From: Archegozetes longisetosus
Lineage: Eukaryota > Arthropoda > Arachnida > Sarcoptiformes > Trhypochthoniidae
Assembly: GCA_018873245.2 (NCBI GenBank)
Contig: JAEMBT020000009.1
Location: 11,349,112 to 11,413,111, forward strand
DNA: 64,000 nucleotides
Direction of reading: 5' to 3'
The position numbers and the translations under genes are program-made. The stretch's first letter is position 1; each line of letters starts with the position of its first letter. Of the stretch, positions 47,044-58,247 are shown one piece after another. The notes beneath the pieces are model-generated. The model did no database searches. It was given only the letters and a program-made list of their open reading frames with translations, and was not told where the DNA came from.

Positions 47044-47844
47044 TTAACAAGTATTTACAGTCGAACAAATATATAATTTATGGAATGATGAGCTTGTTTC
47101 TGAAATTGAAATATTCTTATTTGAAAGAAACTTTCTTTCATTCATTTTACCAAAGTTTCGAGCCATGACTCGGATTTTTAAGAGTGCTGTCGTCGACCCA
47201 ACGCGGCAGTCAATAATTGTTTTCTTGTTCAACAATAAGCGTTTCATAAAATCTCCGGCTGCAATGATATCAGTTATATTCTGGTCTATATTGTCGGACA
47301 CATATTCCAAAATTGTCTGAAATTAAAACTTTGGTCTATAACACAAGTTTGACCAATAGTCCAGGTGAATCACAACCTTTCTCTCTTCAATATATTGTTG
47401 TATAGCAGAAGAGCTACGAATTCTTGCTATTTCTTCAGCTGCTGGACATATAGAGCCAGTGTCTAACATCTAATTACAAAATATGTATATGAATATTTGT
47501 CATCTGTTCATTAAAAACACACTCCATCGAGAGGTTGCGGCTCTGGAAAACGGTTACCAACTCTTGTCCAAGTCTTTGTTCCAATTCTATCTGAACAAAT
47601 CCATACAACATCTATGTTTCAAATTAATTCACAATTAATAGTTAGTTCAATTTGAAAGATTAATTAGTTGTAGAGATATACATTCGATACCTTCCTTCTG
47701 GCGGATAAAGTACTGCCAGGACTAATGAGACACTTTCAGGACATCGATAGACTGCAGAACTTCTGACGTGGACTTCTCGAGGAGATGCTCCCAAAAAGTT
47801 CTTATATCTGACACGAAGATATTTTTCTGACTTAAACATACGGT
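47044..47844 (-). pseudogene. Histidine acid phosphatase, truncated at both ends
   Basis: Four linked exons: about 47844-47691, 47586-47523, 47469-47377 and 47316-47044, with GT...AG introns of 104, 53 and 60 bases and matching phases. Exon 1 reads as the middle of a lysosomal/prostatic-type acid phosphatase: MFKSEKYLRVRYKNFLG, then EVHVRSSAVYRCPES, then AVLYPPEGR. Exon 3 carries a CPAAEEI segment and exon 4 starts ILEYVSDN, in family order. The N-terminal catalytic RHG-x-R-x-P exon is missing; upstream sequence runs straight into the Tc3-like fossil at 48060. The C-terminal HD-containing part is absent too, replaced by an unrelated tail. It cannot be catalytic as it stands. The intact splice sites suggest recent loss, or that it is a fragment of a duplicated gene. 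Confidence 0.6.
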
Positions 47845-48059
47845 CTTTTTCGGGTTATTCGAGTAACAAAGTCTAATTAAATATAGTTAATACAATTTAA
47901 TTGTAATACAAATATGAGTTGTTCTTAACCATCGAACCAATAACTCTAATTCCTGTGCGAATCTTTAGATTAACAACTAATTGATATTCAAATAACTGAT
48001 ATTTATAACAGGAGAAACGAATTCAAACATTTTTACTGACATTGAAACCCACACATAGC

Positions 48060-48440
48060 CAAGCTCCTAGGACGTCGTTTTGAATTTTCGAAAATAAGTG
48101 GACGGAGCCTTACGGAAGCGTCCCAATCGACTCTACTCATCATACTGGTCACACCCAGTTAGAAATTGACCACCTTATATGTTGCACCACATTTGGCCAC
48201 ATCAAAACGGAAGTGGTCGCAAGTGAAATTAACGGTATCCAAACTTTAACACTCCAGCGGGGTTATCGATAGTTTTAACTTAGGACTACGTCATATAATC
48301 GCAAACAATGGTTCTCTTTTTGGAAATAAATAGCTGTTATTCTACTTTGACTTGATATGTTTGGTTATAATAGGTTTTCTATTCTTTAAGGTATAAACAA
48401 GTTAAATCTGGTATATTTTCTAGTGGACTATATTTTATTA
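48060..48440 (+). mobile_element. Tc3/mariner-like fossil, second copy
   Basis: Decayed plus-strand sequence related to 25655-26200. The shared portion (GTATCCAAACTTTAACACTCC and following) covers the transposase C-terminus and 3' tail. It lies at the start of the second segmental-duplication copy and next to the truncated acid phosphatase. Confidence 0.5.
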
Positions 48441-48446
48441 TAGATA

Positions 48447-48924
48447 ATAACTAGTTCTGGGAAATTTCTAGAAATATTTCTGGAATTATTTCTAGGGCAT
48501 ACAAATTTTCTTCAAATTGAAATATAATAAGACTCAGATTCATGAGCAAGTAAAGTGTTTAAAAGGCTGTTTTAAGTCCTTACGAATGAGATCATGTAAA
48601 TAATTTTAGACAAATAACTCTAAAAGTTTAATTATATTGCAAATCACAAAAAATATGAATTGTGATTACTGTTTGATAACCGTTTGTAATTATTAAAATA
48701 ATCGTGAAACCTGAATTAGAGAATTTGGATATCAATTGATGAGTGAATAACTTTTAATGATATAGATTTACTGTTACTTAATTTTATTTTGATAATAGTT
48801 CATGCCATACTATAAGAGGTTCATATTATCCAATAAGAGGCTCGCAAAGAGAAAATTTCTCTATATTTCAAGAGAAATTATTTCTCGAGAAAGTTTCTTA
48901 GAAACTTTTATTTTACAACACTAA
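48447..48924. mobile_element. Unclassified insertion in duplication copy 2
   Basis: Absent from copy 1, where TATGATAACAGATTTTAGAT is continuous at about 26213. The right end reads, inverted, TTAGTGTTGTAAAATAAAAG and the left end CTAGTTCTGGGAAATTTC, a loose hAT-like inverted terminus. A clear 8-bp duplication was not seen. Confidence 0.45.
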
Positions 48925-49349
48925 TGACAGATTTAAGATATGAAAAGACTGCAAGTGATACATTGGAACCCCGAATTTATGTACTCTTTAGGGGAACAGA
49001 AATTGGTACATAAAATAGGGAGTACATAAAATCCGAACAGTAGTTAAAAGGTGTTATTATAAACATTCTGTTCTTGATCTTTTATTGAGTTATTGCTGAA
49101 ATCGATTTAAAAAATAGTCAATTATTTTGGACTGTTTTGCAACTTTAGATACATTTGAAAATATTTTTGACTATTTTGTTAACATCATCTAAGAGATTAT
49201 CACAAAAATCTCTGTTTTCCTGTTGACTAGCAAAGAGTTTAAGTGAATATGATAGTCGAGTTACTTCACTAATAGTTACTTTTGCACTCTCAATATCACA
49301 ACATTCGTCAGTATCATCATATTCATCAAGTGAATCAATTTAAATGTCT

Positions 49350-51165
49350 TCATTTACAGAAGAAACGACTTCTAAATCTTCAGAAGTGCATAAGTTATCT
49401 ATAGCAACAAATTCTTCAAATTTAGTTCCTTCAATATTTAGCTTTGTTGCTATTTCTTCCCAATTATTCAGAAAAACATCGATTTCTTCAATAACTTCAT
49501 CTTCGTTTAATTGTTTCGATAAAATGCCACTCTTTTTAGAGCAATTAGATATAGTTTTAGGTGTTACCTTATCTCAAGCATGCTTTGCCATATAAATGGC
49601 ATCCAAAATTGATACCGAATTTGGTTCAACTAACTTTCCCTCGTCAATAATTGCGATTATTTTACGAACCAAACTTAAACAGTAGCAACTCTTAAAACAC
49701 TTTATCACTCCTTGATCCTGGTTGTAATACTACAGTCGTATTTGGAAGAAAATAGACAAGTTTTATGTTAGAAAACAAAAGATGCGGATACGAGGAACAG
49801 TTGTCAATGAACAGGAGGATATTTCTTTCATCTTTAGCCATTCGTCTGTTGATTTTATTTAAGGTATGTTCAAACGTACTTGAGGTCATCCAAGTCTTTT
49901 GATTGTGCATGTAATCAATTGGCAAATGTTTGATTCCTTTAAAACATCTGAGTTTTTGAGATTTTCCAATGACTTTTAACAGTAGTTTCTCGGAACCATC
50001 CATATTCGCACGAACTAATATCGTTGCTCTTTCTTTGCTTTGTTTTCCAGTTTTACATCTAATTCCTTTAATTTTATAAGTTTTGCTGGCCAATAAACGA
50101 TAAAAGACTCTCATTTCATCCGCATTAAATATATTCTTACAATCATACCCTTCTATAAGTTTTGGGAGTTTTTTTGGATCCAATCCGAAGTTAGTTCTGC
50201 TGATATAGAATTGGCATCACCATGAATTGTCTCGAAGATGACTGTGTCGTTTTTTGAATCGACCAATAAAACCCTGAGAACCAATAAACTCATTGTGACC
50301 TAGTTTTGCAGCGATGTCCTTTGACTTCTCCATAAGTATGGGTTCAATGATTGGAATACTATTATTATTACAATTAGTAATGAAGTTGAAAAGACCTTCT
50401 TCGATATCCAGATAAGGGGTTGTTTTAAGAGACTTTCGCTGTGTAGAATTCGTTGTCTCGTATTCCTTCAATATTTTATCTCTATTTCTAACAACTTCAT
50501 TAACATTTGACTTTCCTATTAATGTGTATTTACAGGGTGTAAATTAAATACCTGATGAATTTAATTTGGTTATAACCTATTATTAAGATAAAGTTAAGAG
50601 TTGAAATTTAGCAAAATTTTAGGCGTATAACAGGAAATTGTTTTCATAACATTCGATTTTATTTTACATTCGATCTGACAAAATGGCACCATACTTTATA
50701 AAACAGTGAATATTCATTGTAAAAGTATATTATTCTAATCGAGGAGATGTAGCTATTGTTCAAAAATGTTGTCGCAAAGAATTTGGCACTAAAGAACGTG
50801 ATACTCCCAGAATGAACACAATTAAAAATTTAATTAATAAATTTGAGGAAACGGGTTCTCAATGATGTTCTAAATGATGTGATCAGCAATTTTCAATTAC
50901 GACTCAAAAATATCCATCAGCGTAATGGTTGGCATATCGAGCATATCCTCACATAATTTCCTGTTGTTCCTTTATTTGAATATTAAATTTCATGTAAAAA
51001 TCTTTAAAACTTATTAAGTTATCTCAAAAACAAGTCCATCAGTTATTTAATTTACACCCCGTACTTGCAATATCATCATATTTCATTTTTCAGTCCATAT
51101 CTTGTAAAATAAGATATTTTGTCTCTAAACTGATTGAAACACGTTCTCTTTTTGATGCTATATTT
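49350..51165 (-). pseudogene. Tigger/pogo transposase, degenerate
   Basis: Minus-strand order: psq-type HTH start (SISLETKYLILQDMD) at about 51140; interruption by the 50533-51061 insert; HTH continuation IGKSNVNEVVRNRDKIL; CENP-B-type second HTH ending FIGRFKKRHSHL (about 50230); DDE core with NIFNADEM (first Asp), then KERATILVRANMDGSEKLL, then ILLFIDNCSSYPH (second Asp) and LPNTTVVLQP. After a frameshift near 49715 comes a tail with FKSCY and VEPNSVSILDAI. A frameshift also falls near 50200 between the HTH and core parts, and a stop interrupts the tail near 49590. It is clearly inactive. Confidence 0.85.
50533..51061 (+). mobile_element. Tc3-like short element nested in the Tigger transposase
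   Basis: Ends CAGGGTGTAAATTAAATA and, inverted, CGGGGTGTAAATTAAATA, flanked by TA. The plus strand at about 50715-50860 still reads as a Tc3-type HTH (IVKVYYSNRGDVAIVQ and a later INKFEETGS), then stops. It is a deletion derivative lacking the catalytic part, and it splits the pogo HTH-coding region. Confidence 0.85.
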
Positions 51166-52411
51166 TCATTAAAAAGTTATTTTGACTTAAAATCGCGAAC
51201 TGTTTACTTATTTCTAAGCAAACCTATATTTATAGAAGCTTAGTAACGGACAAGTACATAAAATAGAGGAATAATATATATCACGGTGATCTCAGAAACA
51301 AGTACATAGAACCGAAGAGTACATATCAAAGTACACAAAATCCGAGACTTTTTAACATTACAACGGAGATTTCAAAAGCGCACGTAAGGTTGAAAAGTAC
51401 ATAAATTCGGGGTTCCACTGTACGGTTTACAGTTATCGGGTTTTTGGAATTTTATTCAAAACAATGGTTCAATTACATGACATCACAGCGCGAGATACTA
51501 CCGCGCAAGCGACAATAGCGCGCAAAATACACTAGCACGCAAACTACATTAACGCGTATAATAAATACCTTGCAAACTATACTACCCGCGGTATTGCCAT
51601 ATGCGCGGTAGTGTTGTGTGCGATATTGCTTGCGCTGTAATTTATGTGCTGTGGTGTTGTGTTAGGCAATGGTTCAAATATTCAATTATTAACGGTTGAA
51701 CTTTCATTATATCATCATGGACTGATTATCGTTTAGTATGCGCAGCATAAATGGGTTAGCTTACAAAACTGTCAACCACTCATTCAATATTACATTCAGT
51801 AATATTTATTTACAACATGTGATCAATTTTATTGAATTAGTTCAGTTTTAAAATGTGTGATATTCTTAAATCAAAATTAATTCATACTTCAAAGTATGAA
51901 CACAGTTATTCTAATTGATAATGAAATTAAAGTGTTATTAATTTCTCAAATTTAATGAGTAAAATGAAGGCAAGACACTCAAAATTTGCAGAAAAGTACT
52001 AACAAATGAAAGCCTAATTTTCAGCTCAAATGACTCACGTCAACGTTCGCTTATATGTGGTTTCTTCTCGTTGCGACAAATGTAGGAAAAGTAAGTCATA
52101 GAATAGATAAACGAATAAACGTTGAGCACATACAAGACTAGATCATAAAGCCTTCAGTGCGGAGCGAACAAACTACAAATCAAAATACCACAAAATCAAA
52201 CATCTTAACGAAGAAATACTAACATTTGATTCCTCACTTGGAAGTAAACTTATTAGACTTTCTACTACGTTCAAAGCTGATAAGAGGCGATATTTACCTC
52301 TAATACTATTAGCTACAGGATAAAGAACGATTGTGACGAGTATAACAGCAATTATAGAAATAGATATGATAGAGAACATTAATAGAAGCTTACGATTTCC
52401 AACACACTCTC

Positions 52412-53761
52412 TTATCGATACAACGAAATTTCTATGGTCTTCAGCATATAAACCACAGTCACAGCCATGATCTATAAATAGTAAAAATAGTCTAAAATCC
52501 ATATGATATTACAAATAAGTTCTTACTTCATATCCACGAAAGTGGTTTATAATAAATAGTTTCCAACAATAGAATCCAGTTTTCTTTTCACTCAATCTCT
52601 CGATGAGTGACGACAACTAAAACAATTCAAATCATCATTTACTCAATGAGTAATTGTTTGATTTTTGTAAGTTTCACAAACCTTGATGTGTGTGGCATTA
52701 TTTAAAGACAACTTGTTAGGTGTGAGCACGATTCCCAATAATATACAATAGAATTTGTTAGTTTGATTATAGACAGAAGAGGCACAACTTACGATTAATA
52801 TCAGAGGCAATATGAAACAAAGAGAACCATAAATGAAAGTCAATTTCATTATTAATACAGTATTCGAGAAGATGCCGAGGAACATGAATATGTCAATTAT
52901 GATAGAGTATGTCAGCCAAGCCCAGAATAAATATTTCGACCAAAAGTCTTTGTTAAACGAATCGATTTCCAAACAGTTGGTTTCCAAAGTCTTCATTATA
53001 GCCATAGCTCCTTTGTTCGTCAATTTAGATTTGCTTTTGGTAAAAGCCGTAATTTTGTCATTCAGTTCTTCAGATTTCATCGACAGGTAATAACAAATGA
53101 GGTAGAAGTAGGCGATTTGATACATAACAACTATGGAGATGTGATAACCGATATAAGCGAAGATCAAGTTTAGGGGAAATACATAGAAAATGAATTGAAT
53201 GAAAGAGCAGTTGAAAAAGATCGGCAGATTCAAACCAATACAAGCAACTGTTATGATTACGGGTTTTGAGAGATTATCGCAAACATAGAATATTCGTTTC
53301 GCTGTTTTCATGAATTTGTATATTCGGTCTTCATTTGAAAGTCCAATACTTAGTGATGAAGTGAGTCCCGATACCATTTCAAAAGGTCTCAAATAATTCG
53401 GAAATTCATTATTCTTGTAATTTCTATAATGAATCCATTGTGTAACGAGTGTTAAGGAAATTATTATTACCGATAATGTATTAAAGTGCATTCTCACGTT
53501 AATAAAGTATGAGAAATCGACAATTATTATGAAATATTCAGGATTATCTTCTGGTAGTAGTAAAGAAGTGATAAATTTGATCATAACCATCGAATTCGCT
53601 ATAGCAACCAGTAATGGATTATGAAGTCTACTCCTTTTATGCGATCCCTTCTGGAAAAGAGATATACCAATTCGATATAAATGAGATCCGGCAGAAGTGA
53701 CCAACAATTCTGACGGTAATATTTGTGAAGGATTGAAATCACTTTTCATATTGAACGCCAT
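52412..53761 (-). CDS. Gustatory-receptor-like seven-transmembrane protein 2
   Basis: Exons 53761-52682, 52616-52527 and 52471-52412 (1230 bases, 409 residues). The first two exons have the same lengths and all introns the same phases as in the paralogue at 27122-28470. Exon 1 encodes six membrane helices. Exon 2 reads LSSLIERLSEKKTGFYCW, the gustatory-receptor loop and TM7 start. Exon 3 ends TM7 with VVYMLKTIEISLYR. The residues most conserved between the two copies lie in this C-terminal half and in the stretch from ETNCLEIDSFNKDFW to IFSNT, as expected under purifying selection. It is a predicted chemosensory channel. The 109-codon frame at 52173-52502 overlaps exon 3 in another phase; its counterpart near copy 1 is broken by stops, so it is a shadow. 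Confidence 0.8.
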
Positions 53762-54785
53762 TCAGTTTTAGTAACTGTTATCAAATTTGAAAAATATATT
53801 AATATTGTTATCGAAATGCTCTGAAATGATGTCAAAAAGATCTGAGAATATTATTGAGCTTTGAAATTATTTTATAGATATTACTTCAATGATTTCATGA
53901 TAAGAGCTAATCAATCTTACAAGAAACATTAGGTAACTGTAGAAGTCTCGACTTAAATGAAGTTACTTTTACGAAATAAGTATTATATGCTTAAAAATGA
54001 CAAAATATTCATTTCTGCCTAAAGTAGTTTATAACGATGAGAATTCTCAGAGTGTCACAAGTCATTCATAAACAAGTGTTTTACATCACTACAATTCAAT
54101 TACGAATTGATTAGATTGGAAAACAAATTTATTATGAGAAATTTTTGTAGATGACCAGCTTCTATACACCTTTTAGATCGCATAGTAAAATAATATGTTA
54201 TAGTGTCTATTATTTAAGGACTGTGTGACTACCAATTTTCTCAATATAAAGAGGTACTGTATATTAATGTACAGAACAATTCATTTAAGCTACGGGTTTG
54301 GCTGTTTTCACTGTTTGACCATTTAATGAAAAAATAATTTCAGGTCACACAGTTATTAGATGATACACATTGTATATATGAGCAAATGAATACTATACTG
54401 TCTGAAAGACGTACAAAAGTTGATGATCCAAAATTTTTTTAATAATCAATACGAATTTGTAATTGAATTGCAGTGGAGAAACGTGTTTGTTTATGCACGA
54501 TTTCTAACATTTTGAGGGTTCGAATATTTATAAAACCTCTTTAAGGAAAAATGTGTACCTTATCATATTTATGCATATAATAGTTATTTGATAAAAGCAT
54601 TCCACTAATATCTAAACCTTTACAGTTTCCAACTCTGCTTTGTTAGAAGAATTGTTATCTCATAAAAACTCATCAAAAGCCCATCAATCACCTTATTCGC
54701 CATAAGTTCATTAACTACCTTATTCACCAAAGTCCAAGTTTAAACTTATATACAATACGAATGTGAATACGATTGTATTTATATC

Positions 54786-55540
54786 TTATATTCAATTGAT
54801 GAAAAAAAATTAATAGCTTATTAACGATGTTTAATCATTCATTTGTAAAACGTCAACTAAAGACCTTTAAACAGTTTAACTGTTAACACAACTGTACTAT
54901 TTCGATCGAAAATTTGCATTGAATTCATAATGTGCTTGAAATAAATGCTGACATAAATACCTCTATTGAGTAAATATTGGCGGTGCAAAATAAACAAATG
55001 GTACAAATTTGAGAATATAACTTCATAAAAATATCAATATATATATGTATATTTTAATAACATATTGATTTCGTGCTAAGCTCTCATTCAGTAAGAGTGA
55101 AGATATCACTTCTTAATTGATTGTTTATTTATTGAATGAATTTTTGTCTATTATTCACAACTAAATCAACGAATATCTCAATCGATTAGTTATACTTAAA
55201 GCTTGTATTTGAAAATAAGCTTATTTGAATAATTTTAAAGATTTCAATAAAATATTGGTATTGCTTTCAGGCGAAAGCTTTAGATTGAATGTATAAATTT
55301 TGTCGTTTTAACAGTTTTTCCTAATCAATGTCTATACACTTCTAGACTTAAATATTTGATTCTGCGCTTTCGAAAATCTCGATTATTTCGATCGGGATCG
55401 AAAGTTGAAGTTTCTGAGCGAGATCAAGACTTTTGAAGTCTCGTACCAACCATTAGTGTTGTGTATCAAATATTAATATATTTGCCTTAATATCATTTCC
55501 AAATTTTTAAACTTTATTAAAAACCTTGAATTCAATTCAG
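54786..55540. other. No supported feature
   Basis: AT-rich sequence between the duplication and the hAT remnant. No frame or repeat that I can support. Confidence 0.4.
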
Positions 55541-55812
55541 TTATTCTATTTGAATACGACTGTTAAGATGGATTGCGTTTACTTTTTCAATATTTTCAAC
55601 AGTAAAATTAAGTTTGTAATCGGCTAAAAATGATTTGAATTTAGAAAAAGATTTCTCTGCTTTTACTGATAAATATCGTAAACAATCTTTTGAGGCTCTC
55701 ATCGGAATCATTAAGTTTATACACTCGATTACGACTGAATCTTTTCTGAGATTTTCTTGTTTTGGTTGTTGTTGCCTTCGGTAGGCGATGAATTTCACAA
55801 TACCCCTGAACA
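55541..55812 (-). pseudogene. hAT transposase C-terminal fragment
   Basis: The minus strand encodes the hAT dimerisation signature VKAEKSFSKFKSFLADYK followed by NFTVENIEK, closely parallel to the same region of the hAT pseudogene at 23625-23990. The coding stretch is cut at its upstream side by the nested elements beginning at 55813. Possible continuation beyond 57872 is too degenerate to confirm. Confidence 0.7.
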
Positions 55813-56307
55813 GTGCCGTAGCTACATACAGTTAAATCCAAAAGTTGTGTACATTTTTACTTAAAATATATACTTTACTGTATAGCATTTTATTTACTCG
55901 ATTGTATAGTTTGTCATTAAATTATGGACAATAATTCATGACCATTCAAATCATATTAAAAACTTAAGTTCAGCTCTAAAAAAGAACTGAACAATGACAA
56001 AGCTTGACAGCATGCATTCGTTCTCAGTTTGAAAGTAATTTTAATTAAAACAAATTTAAATCTTTAATTATGGTCCCGAAAATGACTCAAAGTGAGAAAA
56101 TAAAGATAATAGCTATCTGGCAAAGTGGCAAATTTGCGTTTTTCAGTAATATTAAAAAATCAAGTTAAAATCTTAAAAATGTTTACTTTGTTATTATGAT
56201 AAATAAGTTAGAACCTGATTCACATTCATTCAAAGCTTATCTTTATGAATGATGGTATAATTTTGATGAGTATAACTTTCTAAAGATCTTTGCTATACAG
56301 TGAAGTA

Positions 56308-57610
56308 CTAAGGGTATTACAACTTTATTTGCCTCGTATAAAATCCACACTCAATAACGAAGACACGCGTGCGTTATGATGCCCTTTGGCAAAAATACAG
56401 TGTAAACATCCTATTTTATGACCGTAAAGTTTTATCCAAAAATTTTCAGATATGCCAAAGATATTAGCATCTGGAGTTGAATCACTCATTATACTTCTTT
56501 CCAAAGAAATTAAAAGCCGTAAAATGATAAGAGATAAACTCAAAGATGCCGGACATTGTGTATCCGAAAGAACAATTTATAACGTTATCAATAGTATCGG
56601 CGAGACGAGAATTGCACGTGTTTCGGGTAGTGAAATAACGAAACGAAAGAATAACCGTAATGTAAGAACTAAGGGAATGGTTAAGAAAATTGCAAAAGAA
56701 GTATCTGTCCCAAACCCAGTATCACAAAATGCTATGTCAAATAAATATGGTATTAGTGTAGCATCAGTAAACCGAATAATACATGAGGATTTGGATATGC
56801 AAACGAGAAAAAGGCCAAAGTTCACAGTCTCACTAAAATACAAAAGAAAAATCGCAAAACGAATTGTAGAAAATTGTATGAGAATGTCCTCGCGGGTCAT
56901 AGGTCAGAATATGTTGTGACACTTGACGAAGCATGGGTGTACATAAGTTACTGTAATGGCATGCGAAAGATTTGTTATGTTAAATGTGGAGAAACTCCAC
57001 CTCAAGAATGGCTCAAATTCTGTACTGAAAGTTGGCCTAAGGGCTTTATGGTAGTCGCAGCAGTGTCCGGTCGTGGTGTTCTCCCCCTAATCAAAGTGCC
57101 ACCAAAAGTTAAGATAAACGCAGACTATAATGTGGACTATGTTTTGAGACCAATTCTTGAAGCATATATGCCTCATATGTACCCCGGTGAGGTCCACAAA
57201 GTGACCTTTCACCATGATAAGGCCACTTCACACACCTCATCTAAAACCATCGATTATCCCACTAATCTTGAAAATCTAATCGGCATAAATTTTATCAAAA
57301 AGAGTGAAATACCAGTGAAATCCCCTGATGCATCTTTATGTGACTTTTGGGCTTTCGGTCGGTTAAAACAGGAACTGTTCAAGTCAAAGGCTACTACAAT
57401 TGGAGGACTTTGGAAAGTTTGTAATAAGATATGGAACAGTTTTACCTCCGAAGAAGTAAAATGCGCAATCGATGGATGGAAACGCCGCTGCCGATTGATA
57501 AGTTCAATGGACGGGGATCATATTGAGCATGTTAAAAATTTACATAAAAAGCTCGTGCAGTGTTAATTTTATTGTTAAACACGAGGCAAATAAAGTTGTA
57601 ATACCCTTAG
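56308..57610 (+). mobile_element. Near-complete mariner-like element, 1303 bp
   Basis: Perfect 30-bp inverted ends (CTAAGGGTATTACAACTTTA, continuing into TTTGCCTCGT) are flanked by TA at 56306-56307 and 57611-57612. Size, ends and single transposase gene are those of a complete mariner. It is the youngest layer in the local nest. Confidence 0.95.
56452..57566 (+). pseudogene. mariner-like transposase with one frameshift
   Basis: The first frame, from ATG 56452, gives a bipartite HTH DNA-binding domain (ERTIYNVINSIG, a basic linker, then SVASVNRIIHE). It is broken by a single-base shift near 56880, after which the frame continues to 57566. The catalytic core shows VVTLDEAW, then VTFHHDKATSHT, then VKSPDASLCDFWAF; 36 residues separate the second and third Asp. 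WKRRCRLI follows near the C-terminus. Apart from the frameshift all domains are intact, total about 370 residues. This fits a recently active element. The LDEAW form and spacing differ from classical DD34D mariners. Confidence 0.85.
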
Positions 57611-58247
57611 TATATATCTTAAGTAAAAATGTACACAGCTTTTGGATTTAACTGTATGTGTCTAAGGGAGCTATAGCCCCACCTGATATTTTCAGGAAAT
57701 TGTGTGTAAATATGTTTAACTAGTGAAACAATCGATTAGTTGGCAATCTTTAACACCATGAAAAACTGAAGTACATTTCAAACATTTCACTATAGTAACA
57801 TCGTAAAACCTTTTCACTATGAGTAAAAAGCCTAGTCTTAGCCCCACCAGAGCTCAAATCTGGTTACGGACTGCCCTGAGGTTTCAAGGAACTTTTCTAA
57901 TTTTTCCACGAGTGCCCACTCTACATAAAATAGAGGCGATCCCACTACGCAGAACAGATAACGACTAAAAAGATATGACAAAACATTAAGGCCTTAATTC
58001 TAGTCAAATCTACTATTATTTCAATGAACACTAAATGTTTACTGATTCAGCTTAAGTCTACTATCAATTGATTAACTTATTGAATTAGCTTTTTATTAAT
58101 CATGTTACAGTAAATAATAAATTGTACTCATTCAAATCCGCAATTAATGTTTTGCATTTTGCAAGAATATAATTGATTGCAAAATAACAGTTTATAAATT
58201 TGATAACTTGATTCTTATATTAGACGTAAATATTTGAGGTTGCACGT

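Larger units (their letters stand above)
48961..51420 (-). mobile_element. pogo/Tigger element inserted in the duplication
   Basis: The ends CATTGGAACCCCGAATTTAT and, inverted, CAGTGGAACCCCGAATTTAT, each followed by GTAC, are flanked by TA. CAGTGGAACC is the known Tigger/pogo terminus. Sub-terminal ACATAAAAT repeats occur at both ends. It carries a decayed transposase on the minus strand and a nested element at 50533-51061. The empty site is visible at about 26261 in duplication copy 1. Confidence 0.9.
48205..54785. repeat. Segmental duplication, copy 2 (interrupted)
   Basis: Homologous to 25985-29460, with two large insertions: about 48447-48924 (unclassified) and 48961-51420 (pogo/Tigger). 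Homology resumes at 51423 and continues through the receptor gene to about 54785. Confidence 0.85.
55829..57654 (+). mobile_element. Tc1-like element interrupted by a mariner
   Basis: Inverted ends CAGTTAAATCCAAAAG, continuing for about 40 bases (55829-55870 and 57615-57654), are flanked by TA. Near 56070 an ATG opens MVPKMTQSEKIKIIAIWQSG, the start of a Tc1-type HTH, which then decays. Only about 520 bases of this element remain outside the mariner at 56308-57610. Confidence 0.8.
55813..57871. mobile_element. hAT-type non-autonomous element, host of the nested stack
   Basis: CAGTGCCGTAGCTA at 55813 and a GGTTACGGACTG end at 57871 form hAT-like inverted termini, with CCCTGA-type sequence next to both ends. 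After removing the insert, only about 230 bases remain. It lies inside the hAT coding remnant. The target duplication is imperfect, so the outer boundaries are less certain than the inner ones. Confidence 0.45.

Noticed and set aside
49344..49595. 83-codon plus-strand frame in the pogo element
   Set aside because: It lies antisense to the readable Tigger transposase tail.
52173..52502. 109-codon minus-strand frame downstream of receptor gene 2
   Set aside because: The equivalent frame at receptor gene 1 (about 26900-27210) is broken by stops and shifts. The overlapping third receptor exon, in another phase, is conserved in both copies.
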